A stretch of 64,000 nt of DNA from Coriaria nepalensis. Taxonomy: Eukaryota; Streptophyta; Magnoliopsida; Cucurbitales; Coriariaceae. Below the pieces are notes generated by a model that worked only from the letters and a program-made list of their open reading frames with translations, was not told the origin of the DNA and made no database searches. The position numbers were made by a program, and so were the translations under genes. The stretch spans positions 880,501-944,500 of the forward strand of contig CP114484.1 in the NCBI GenBank assembly GCA_027186245.1, read 5' to 3'. Positions 51,195 through 61,439 of the stretch are shown here, one piece after another; positions within the stretch are counted from its first letter, which is position 1; every line of letters begins with the position of its first letter.

Positions 51195-53418
51195 TTAATA
51201 GGCGGAAGACACGGCTTGCCCCGGATTTCCTCCCATCATATTCAATCCATCGGCCGATTTGTTCGGTGTTAGTTCTTTACCCTGCATAATAAACATCCGA
51301 CAACAAAACCGTACTAAGATTCAACAACCTCACAACCTCAACAAACAAAATGTGTGAAAAAAAATAATGTTAGCTACTCACACTTACTGCTCCTTTGATC
51401 CCACTTAACCTCCTTAGCGACGGACCTCTAGCAACATTTGAAGCCGCAGCCACACGAATTCTGCCAAAAAAAAGCAAATGAATATTCAATATCTTGTCAA
51501 CCAAAATGATAGGAAATGTTGCTTATCGGAAAACATTGTGATACCGTTTATGGACATCGACATATTCGTCGGTTTCATCCACGATCTCTTACTGTAGTAA
51601 TTCTTCGAAAACGTCTTCTAATGTGATGATACCGATAACTTGTCCATCTTCAATATCTTGATCATGAGCATAAGACATTAATCCATTTGAGGCCAGGCGG
51701 GAATTAGTTCTATCAATATCTCCGGCAACATGATTATCTGATTTCTCATTGCCTTGTAGTAATGGAGTTGAGAGTTGAGAGTTGAGAGTCTTCCTGGCTG
51801 ACAAGTCCGATTTCCTCAGGTTTTTGGGTGTCAATTGTAGGTGGAAGAATGCTGCTACTATTGCCTTTAGCTTTGACCACAGCTGCCATATGACTACTCC
51901 CTTTCTGAAACTTATTCAATATGTCATACAGAGGCATATTGTATGACATATTGAATGGCACTCTCGGGATTCTTCGGATCGAGACCACTCCCACCAGGGT
52001 CTCCGTTTCGGGCCGAACAGTGAGAAGACTTTTCACCTGGTTCCGAAAAATAAATATTGGAATAGATATTTAATGTGTAACAAAAACTCTGTCGGGATAG
52101 TAGCCAAGTACCAGGAGAGTCCAATGATGTTCTTCGGATTGCTGTAATAGACCGGAACTCGACTATGACCCAGAGCGAGAATTTTCCCCATTGCCTCCCT
52201 GAGCATTTGGATTGATCGGTCTTAAAAATAATGTTGTAAAGCAAGAAGAGTAAACGGAAAACTTACCAGTCCAGTTTGGAATTTCCGTCCAGGGAGAAGG
52301 TTGATTCAATCGGTGTCATAGCCTCCTCAGCTGTCTGTTCAATCAAAATGATTAACTGAAAATTATAAGCAACCTTTTATCACAAAACTTGTTACCTTCT
52401 CAGTTAAATCTAGAGCTCCACTAATGATTGTTGTTTCATCATATGTGAGCTCACCACCCTTGCCAGCCTAAACATGAGGTTGAAAAAAGAAAAAAATAAA
52501 ATTTTAAAAAAGGGGGGGGATAATACTAATATAATGTAATTGTTGGGTTAAACATTTTCACCTCCTGGGCATGTATGGAGACAAGGGCCTTTAATTGAGA
52601 TCTCCTAAACAATGCTTCGTCATGTCCTAGCAAACCAGTCAAGAATCTGACATACACATTTTTATCAGTTATCATCAATTACTAGTAACGGGAATTCGAA
52701 CTAACCAAATGCGCTATACTTGCCAATTGGATAAGAAATTGGATAACATAGAATCATCAGAACTCTCACAAGCCCGATTAAATTGGACCCGATGGAAAGC
52801 CCGTATCTAGTGCATATTTCTTGTGGAATCATCTGCATGATCGTGATAACAAGAGGATCAAAATTTCATTACACTACAATCAATAAATAAATTAAATAAC
52901 AAACCAAGTTCATCTACATATTTACCTCTCCAAATTACAAAACAAACGTCACGGACAGAATTATAGCAACAAATTGATTGAAAAGTTTGTCTAGATATAT
53001 AGGAAGTGCCTGCGAATTATCACGGCTTTAAACATTAAACACGGTTGATTATCGACACTAATGTCGATTAGCGATAATAATGCATTACCTCCATTGCAGC
53101 CGCGTTACATAAAAGCAAGGTTACAAGTAGCTGGTGCTGTTTCCGAACAACTGGAAGTATAGCAACTGGTTACATGTTATTGTGACAATTATTTCAATAA
53201 CAATTTACGGGATGGACGAGATGATCGACGAGACTGAGGGACATTAGACCGAGAGTGAGACCGGACATTGTTCCAGCAAAGAGGACAAAGAAGCAGGACA
53301 ACCCGGCGTATATGAACCACCAAACAGATCCGAACGGAATGTGGTCGTTGTTCTCGGATCCAAGACCCGGATTCCAGGTCATAATACGGCTCGTCATTAT
53401 TGCATTGATCAGATGCAT
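51195..53418 (-). pseudogene. Decayed CNNM/CorC-type DUF21 domain gene
   Basis: The minus strand shows a plant DUF21-CBS membrane protein in pieces, from MHLINAIMTSRIM (53418) and GSVWWFIYAGLSCFFVLFAG to a stop at 51197-51195. Later blocks include [29 protein letters not shown] and AAVVKAKGNSSS. CNNM-type proteins are Mg2+-related transporters. Lesions: exon 1 has lost sequence after SLVD; TAA at 52937-52935 within the VLAFGE block; one extra base near 52635; one missing base near 52115; a duplicated NMSYNM patch near 51915-51955; an extra copy of a 7-bp repeat near 51766-51790; and TAA at 51591-51589 in ELLQEEIVDE. Exon order and introns remain. It is a decayed gene, older or faster-decaying than the SERINC next to it. 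Confidence 0.83.
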
Positions 53419-53459
53419 GGATCAATCTACCTGCTATAAACAAAAAATTGTTTTGGTTT

Positions 53460-56400
53460 GTACACGTGATGGAATCGTGGAGGTACTGGTGAGATGCAAT
53501 GTGGGTCCCTCCTCCTGGAATCTGGGCCTAGGGAGATTCGTGGATTACTTGTACGAAGCTGCGTATTCCATGCAGGCTATTAAGTATTTTGGGCCGAGTT
53601 CCAAGCCCGTAATCAATCTCTCTCTTTCAGAATTTATAATTTCATAATAAATTTGAGTTCAAAATCATTTCAGTTCCAGAATTAACTTTTACAAGAATAA
53701 ATATACAATTTTTTTATGAAGAATATTTAGATTTTATACATGTAAATCATGTTCTCAGCCACTTATCCCAATAATACTAAAAAACAAAAATTTTTAGCCT
53801 GTTTTATAAATAAAATGTGATAAGTGAATCAAAAAATTCAATGAACATAAATAATAGTTCATAAATACTCAGGATTCAGATTGATCTGCATATGATCATC
53901 TATTAATATGAATAATTTTTTTTTTCTGGTAAACAGCATTTTAATAAAGAATTAATTCATATCGGGTTCTATTTTTTATAATTCAATTATATAAAACACC
54001 TCTACTAAGATGTCTATCTACATCAGTGATCCAGATCTAGATCGCTAGTGAAATGTACTAACAACCATTAATTAAAGATTTCATACTTTAATACGTTGTA
54101 GACAATTTAATTTATTATTTATAATCTTAATATTCTCGTACCAATACAAAATTATAGTTACATTAATAAATTTGGAATTTTATGATATTTATATATATTA
54201 TTCAATAATAATATATTCAAAATAATTATATAGAAAAATATCATTTTTATTAATTTAATTAAAATAATATTTATCACATACTTTCAAGACATCATACCCA
54301 ACAAGATGGGCTATATCATAGTAGATATTGGCCGAGTTGTTCTAAATGGCTAAGAAAGTAGGTCATTGTATTATTTAACCGTCTTTCGGACACTTCCAGC
54401 CATTTGATAAGTTGGGTCTTTAGTAAGTCCGACGGGTTAGAGTGTTGCTCATCTAGCTAAATAGAAATTCAGTTGGCCCTTATCCTTAGGGTTGAGGCAG
54501 CTTTTTCCTTCGGCTGCCTCTAGATATTCTCCATAGGCGACATCAAAAGTAGAATTATCAAATCTGATTAATTCCAGCCGATATTTGAATTATCAGCCAA
54601 ATGAGGCTGTGGAGACTGACTTGATAATCACACTATTAAACTTTGATCGACAATTAACAATTCATCCGTATAAAGTCCTATTAGGTGTGTTAATTGTTTG
54701 ACGTTGGGAAAATCCACCTCCGAAAAACCACGAAAATTAATTTTAGTAAAAGATCGAGATTGAAATCAAGCGGATTTAACTTTCGACAAAATATAAAAAC
54801 AAATGCGAGAAATGCGGGTGTGTCATAAAGTTAAATTAATTTTCACATTATAATATAAAATTAAGTAAATGAAATACATGTTAATGAAATTAATATGACT
54901 TCAAACTATGTGAGATGATTCAAATAATATAAATCTGACTTTCTTTTCGACGTATCTACTGACGAGCATATTGAACTACTGCTAATAATGTAAAATGTTA
55001 ATAAATGATATCAAAATAAAAGATTGAAAGACGGAAGTAAATGAATAAGTAAATAACATTTTAATAAAATGATATAATAAAAGTAATATATCTAATTTAT
55101 GATAAAAAAATTAACTTTAATTTAATTATACTTCTATGAAAGTGATAAATTAAAAGTTAAATGAATAAATAAATAGATGAATATGTCTAATTCATTACCG
55201 ATATATTAAGATATTACTCAGATAAGAACCCAATTACTAATTCTAAAGAACATATCTAAGGAAAGACATAATTTCCGAAGGAATCGGAAAAAGATAAATA
55301 TGGTGTAGCATTTTGAGTGAAATATTTTTAGACCATAGAGAGGATTTACGAATATTGCTCGATTTTTATTGATCGTAAGTGATGATTTATGTCAAAATGA
55401 TCAGTGATTATTAGTGATTGAAATATTTTTTTAGGTGATCGAAATGATAATTTTTGCATTTACCTAAACTTTTTATTTATAGGTAAATGTGTTAATGATA
55501 CTACTGTAAATAAGTTAGACTTGCCACTCCCCTCAAATATGGCACCATTATCCCACTCAATGGCACTATTTCATTAATTCTTATAGTATTTAAATTTTTT
55601 TTTTTAAATAACTCATAACTTAAACTTAACCGAATTAAATATTATTCAATCAGTTAAAATTATTTATATTCCGATTAAAATTTACATTTAACTAATCAAC
55701 TTAATTATTATTAATTAACTTATATTTAATTTAAATTTCTAATTTTTTTATCCAAAAAAATCTTGCATCAATAAATATAAATTCTTATCTCAATAATATG
55801 ATATAATTAGAATAAATTCTAAGTCCTTGTAATCAAGTACAAATTGATATTATTATTTTTTTACTCATTTATTGATGTAAATAAATTATGTTGTGTGGCT
55901 GCGTGAAAAACGGCGGTGATGAGTGGGTATATAAGGCCACCGCTTTTTGTAAGAAAATATGTAAAAATTAGATGGCATAAATTAATACAAAGGTTTTTCT
56001 TTTTTTCTTTTTTAATTTTTTTTTTCCTCAAACTTCTTAGGTTGACCCCACCAATTTTAACATTTATCTTCTCCGTCCTCTTTAATTTTTTTTTTTATTT
56101 TTCTTCTAAGATTCCCACTAAGTTTTTGCATACGTCTTTAGAGAAAGAGAAATATTTATACCATATACTATATGGAGAAATCATTTTCATTGATTCATCA
56201 AGTTCAATTGTCAAAAGCTTTCCATATGTTTATATTTAACAACGATATAATGTTCGAGCATAGAATATAAATTAAACTAATAACATAAATCTTTTGAATA
56301 TATAATAGAGAATAAAGTGATAAACGAGTTTAGAGATATCTTACTCCTAAAAGTTAGCTTAAGTAAGGATATGTCTTAAATTACATATAAATATCATAAC

Positions 56401-57081
56401 AATTCGAGAACTTTTCAATATGAAACGATCGTAAATTCTAATATAGAAATCCGCAAAGTAAAGCATTATCATAGTAAGGACCAGTAATCAATGGTTAGGA
56501 CTGAAAATACAAATTCAATATACTTAGAGGGTATAATTAAGAATATACAAAACATGAAAAACGACAAGTTAAATATATGTCACCGCAACAAGTTGTTATC
56601 CGTTACAGCTCATGCACAAAATATAATCGAAGCTTTTTTTTAATATTGAAGGACCAAAATGCCATTTGCTATTTACAAAGCGGGTCGGTCCTACGGGTTT
56701 ATTTTTGCTGACATGGCCCTCACATCAGCAATCATCACGATTGATGATGATGGTGATGGATGGACGCCCACTTGAAACCGTACGGAACTACAATAACTAC
56801 ATTATTATATAATATTAGTTAGAGGGCATTACCGCCGTCTTTTCTTTTTTCTCTTTTCTCTTCTTTTATTTATTTATCCTTTTGACTTTTAGGGGCCGGC
56901 CCCCCACGACCTGGCAGCAACTTCCTCAGTCGCCAGTTGGTAATAAATTTTTTCTTTTTCCCCCCTTTTCTCACCCTTTCAATTCACCCAAATAAAACAC
57001 CAAAAAGATAAGTTAAAAAACCGGCAGCATTCCACGTGGATCATGAATCATGACATGCGATAGATTCTGTGGGTCCTACTT
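53460..57081. other. AT-rich spacer
   Basis: About 3.6 kb without a supported gene. It is very AT-rich except around 54290-54620. A short perfect stem GAGGCAGC/GCTGCCTC at 54494-54520 is in that less AT-rich patch, which may be a TE remnant that I cannot classify. The segment before 57081 would hold the IPT 3' untranslated region. Confidence 0.4.
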
Positions 57082-58059
57082 CTAGCGAGTTGCGGTGGCA
57101 GCAACAGCCGTCATTGAAACTTGTGGGGAAGTCATGATTGTAGCCATCCGATCATTGTGGTGATGATCATGTAAGAATCGATCGACGATGATAGTACTTG
57201 GCATAGAGACAGAGTCTTGCCATGCTTCATCTGATTTTCTCCCATGCTTGACAAATGCTTCGGTAGCATCCAACCTATGCATGTTCCAATTCCACTTGTG
57301 TTGAAGACGATTAATCTTTTCTAACTGGCGACAAGCTAAATTGCATGTGTTTTGCTTTATTTTGTTAATGGCTACCTCGAGAATCCATGCAAGTCTCATA
57401 TCATCAGCACCGTTATTCTCGGCACGGAAAAATTCATCCAGCTCGGGTACGCCGATTGCGCGTCGAATACCGAAAGAATAATCCAATTTAGGATCAAACA
57501 TTCTTCTCACCTCTTCGACTAACCCGGACTCGACCATTCTATCGACTCGCTCAGCTACAAAATTGTGAAGAATAGGGAAAGGCACGTCGATCCACAGAAA
57601 ACAACACTCGTATCGAAATTGAAACTCGGCGTTATCAGTCACCAGAGCTTCTATATACGAATTGGATCCACCGGCGATGATCGGAAGATGATCGCGTTCT
57701 ATGATCGATTCAATGGCCGAGGATGCTTGATGTCGGAAATCGGTTGCAGTAAAAGATGAGTTGGGATCAATTATTCCTAATAAATGGTGGGGAACTCCAT
57801 TGCATTCTTCTTCAGTTACTTTGTTAGTAGCTATGTCAAGGCCTTTGTAGACTTGCATTTTATCCGAGTTTACAATCTCAGCCGGAAATTGGGTTGCAAG
57901 GTCGATGGCCAGCCGAGACTTGCCTGTGCCCGTTGCGCCCATTACGAACACGACTTTGTCTTTTTTGTGAAAGAATGGGCGTAACGGCTCCATGTTGAGA
58001 CTCCCTTGAAAATTCACAAGAGGTTGCATATGTTTGCAGGCAGACATAAAGAGCTTCAT
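57082..58059 (-). CDS. IPT5: Adenylate isopentenyltransferase (cytokinin synthase, IPT5-like)
   Basis: An intronless 325-residue protein that transfers the isopentenyl group of DMAPP to the N6 of ATP/ADP, the first step of cytokinin synthesis, probably in plastids. The P-loop GATGTGKS is at 41-48, followed by SRLAIDLATQFPAEIVNSDKM, GVPHHLLGI, LPIIAGGSNSYIEALV and FGIRRAIGVPELDEF, all typical of plant ATP/ADP IPTs. A tRNA-type zinc finger is absent, ruling out the tRNA IPT class. The N-terminus MKLFMSACKHMQPLVNFQGS and the Ala/Val-rich C-terminal tail resemble Arabidopsis IPT5 more than IPT3. No lesion is seen. In Arabidopsis IPT5 is next to a DUF1749 hydrolase gene, as here, by my recollection. 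Confidence 0.93.
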   Translation of the reverse strand: MKLFMSACKHMQPLVNFQGSLNMEPLRPFFHKKDKVVFVMGATGTGKSRLAIDLATQFPAEIVNSDKMQVYKGLDIATNKVTEEECNGVPHHLLGIIDPNSSFTATDFRHQASSAIESIIERDHLPIIAGGSNSYIEALVTDNAEFQFRYECCFLWIDVPFPILHNFVAERVDRMVESGLVEEVRRMFDPKLDYSFGIRRAIGVPELDEFFRAENNGADDMRLAWILEVAINKIKQNTCNLACRQLEKINRLQHKWNWNMHRLDATEAFVKHGRKSDEAWQDSVSMPSTIIVDRFLHDHHHNDRMATIMTSPQVSMTAVAATATR

Positions 58060-61000
58060 ACCTGTTTAATTTAACCTGTTGGTTTGACCAATATCAACCA
58101 TTAGATACTAAACCCACCATAAAAATTACAGGGCATGTTGGATATAGCGTAGAAGCTACGCAAACAGACAACGTTTATCACACAAATTCTTACACCACTG
58201 TACCTTTATTATCAAAGACGCGGCGAGCTGTGGGAAAATGTCGCCTACGGACTGTCCTTTTTTTCCTTGAAAACTGAAGAGCTTGAGAAGAGTGAGAGAG
58301 AGAGAGAGAATGGGTTTGCTTTAGTCTTGACTCTTGCTGGGTAGAGTTAAGCTTCTTGGTCGTATATATTCTGACTCTATGCACGCCGGAGTTTAAAGGA
58401 AAGTAAACTTGGAATTTAATAAGGGATTGAGACAACGTTTACAGAAAAACAAAAACAAAGCAAAATTTCAGCTTAGCTAGCAAAGCAAAGCAAAGGGTGA
58501 AAAGGACACTTATAATTAGGTCAGGCTTGATGAAAGCTAAAAAGGGTAAAGTCACGAGCTCTCTTTCTCCAAACAAACAAGGAAAATTCAAATTGGGTTT
58601 TAGAGAAAATGGGTATTTATGAGAGGATCCATAAATCGTGTACTCAAAACATTTGAGTAATGGGTATTTATGCTACGACCTAAAGGGTGCTGCTTTGGCA
58701 AGTGGGATGCACAGTCTCTTAAGTTTTACATCCTTGTGCTTAATTTTAATTGGATCTTAGGCATCTTAAGTAATTCCTTAAGTTACATTAGAGCATTAAT
58801 TCATTTGCTAATTAAAGAACTCTTCTTTGGGTATATTTTAAGTTGGAGGCAATCGTTGGCTTAAAATGGATTCCTCATGAATAAAGGGTTCCATCAAGTA
58901 ACTTATCTTGGATTAGTGCTTGATATTTGAGAAAGAAAAAAAAAATGTGTTTCCTTCTCTATATGTTATTAATTACTTATTATGAGGCGAAGCTAATTGT
59001 GTTTCGAAGAATGTGGTGGGCTATACATAGGAACTTTCCTTTAATCGGTGGTTTTTGCATACCTAATTAATGGTTCATAATGCATACAGACATATGTACT
59101 TAATACTTTACTTTGGTCGATATACTTACTATTAATGGTTGAGAGTAAGTTACGTCGTCACTTTTTCTATCATTCATTGCTAATAGAACTTGGTCGAGTA
59201 TACACATTCTAGAATAGCCCATAAATTGCTCCCATAACTGAATTTTCTTATAGTAAGTACCCTTAACTTACTTAGCTCGTACCATTGAAGATGTTTTTTT
59301 TTTTTTCTCAATTAAGTAATAATAATAATAATAATAATAGTTATTATACTAGTAATAAAAGATGTATTTCTTCCCTAATTTATATTGGCTTCGAGAGTCC
59401 AACTCTTTTTGTTGTTTATAGAGGTGGGGTTTCCTTGCATCCACGAATGGGAAGTGTAATGAATCCTAGCGAAAAGGAAAGCAATTAAGAGAATAAATGG
59501 AAGATAAACTTGTTTTTGAATGGCGGTGGCTTACGTAGGGACCCTCGAACCTAAAACACTATTGATTTGATTGACTACTCTTTTAAGAATCTTATTTCCT
59601 CCATCTCTCTCTCTCTATCTCTCTATCTTTCTCTCTCATGTAGTCATGTCATGTTCGAAACATCCAAACTTTTTCTTTTTTTGGTTACATAATTATAATT
59701 ACACAGCAATTGAGCTGTAAACCTTTAAATGCACACAGAACACACACACACACACAAACACGACAAGGAAAAAAAAAAAAAAAAAAAAAAGAGAGAGAAG
59801 GGGAATTGAAGTTAGAGATGTTCTTGTGTTCTGTCCCGTTTTTATTTGTTTCTAGATACAAGTGATTAGAAAAGATTCCAAGTCATTAGAAATCGAATTA
59901 GCTTAAGGTATATTAATGAAATTAATTAATAGGATTAATGATTGATTTATAATCATAATAATTAGGAGCAAACATATTTAACATTATCTTAATTAAAGAG
60001 ATCAGAACAAAAATTATCAAAGTAGCTTTAATATAAACTTATAGAGAGAGAGAGGGGGGGGGGTGTCGCCTTCTTTATAAATATTGAGAAATTGGCATAT
60101 ATATTAATGTACGGGACTAAATATTAAATGGGTCTTAATTACATCGAGTGTGATGTAAGAAAAAGGTGCCTACTTTGAGTTAATGAAATGGAAGTGGCCA
60201 CTAATTGAAGATTATATATGATAATCCTACACTCTATGAGAACAACATGTTGTCATTAGAAGAAGTCAACGAGTACAAACAGGAAAAGAAGATGAATGGA
60301 AATGAATCAATTTCGGAATCTTCGATCTAAAATTTTAAAACTCTTATGTTCTGTCGTTACTAATCTTCCCTCATTTAGTATTGGTTAGCATATATATATC
60401 CATATATGCTTATATATCCGACTGCAATTCAACTTGATAGCTTGCATAGTTTCATAATATCTACTACGCTAAAGTCAATGTCGACGTAAAGAAAATTGAA
60501 AAGTCAACATTACGAAGGAAAAAACAAAAAACAAAAATAATAAAGAATAAAAAGTTTTAAACTTGATAAGCAGAAGGAAAGAAGTAACAACAACAACAAC
60601 AACAACAACAACCATGCACATCACATTATTCCTTATCTTTATTATAAATTAATTAAAAAAAAAAAAAAACTCAAAATATCTTTTTGACCTTTTTAGTACA
60701 TTACATAATTCCTTATCTAACTAACATTCGTGATTGATACACACATACCATGCATCCAGTTGGAACATCAAATTCATCTACAACAACTTGATAGAAAGAA
60801 AGATCACATCGGTCATTTCCTACCGCTACATAATAGCTACCTACAAGTCTCTTATTTGTCCTTTTCGAACCATCTAAAAATTGTAGAGGGGAGGGGTGGG
60901 GGGGGGGGGGTGACATTTTATATTACTTAAAAAAAAAAAAAAGAATGCTTAATAATTATCCTAGAGATGCCAGCTTTAAGGCAAAAAAGCTAAAGTGGAG

Positions 61001-61080
61001 TTGGGAATCGAATTAGTTGTTCTTCTTTGTTGGACTACTTTTGTGTCATGCATGCACTTACTGTAGTACTAGGAATCATC
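58060..61080. other. Spacer with microsatellites upstream of IPT5 and the hydrolase
   Basis: No gene is supported. Simple repeats: TAA/AAT units at 59317-59339, poly(A) at about 59768-59790, AAC units at 60586-60612, a GA/G tract at 60041-60063 and a G run near 60898-60911. The first kilobase is the likely IPT5 promoter. Confidence 0.45.
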
Positions 61081-61100
61081 TTCAATCCCAATTAAAGATC

Positions 61101-61202
61101 GGCCCAAATTACAAACATTGTCGGCCCAGTGAAATGGTTTGTGGACCAAATTGGGCTCTATTTGTGGGCCTCAAGCACTGTCAGGTGCGATCGCAAGGCC
61201 CA
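61101..61202. promoter_or_regulatory. Four site II (GGCCCA/TGGGCC) motifs upstream of the DUF1749 gene
   Basis: GGCCCA at 61101-61106, 61123-61128 and 61197-61202, and TGGGCC at 61165-61170. All lie 240-340 bp before the start codon at 61440. This density suggests a TCP-controlled housekeeping promoter. Confidence 0.5.
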
Positions 61203-61439
61203 GATATGCAAGAGAGTGGGCAGTTATGAATCGGCAAGTACTAGCCATGACAGCGGTGAAATAAAACGGCCCGGCTTTTATCCTGTCTCATTTCTCATTT
61301 CAGACCCAGACAGACTCCGTTTATCGCTTTCCGCTTTCTGCTTCTTCTTCGCGCTCGTTCCTAAAATCAGAAGGTTGGAAAATCGGAATAAAATTGATAT
61401 GGCATGGTGGTGAATCGGAGACTCTGATACTTCCTGACG

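Noticed and set aside
54290..54620. Less AT-rich patch with an 8-bp perfect stem, considered as a TE or RNA gene
   Set aside because: The stem is short, no terminal repeats or coding blocks were found, and I recognise no family.
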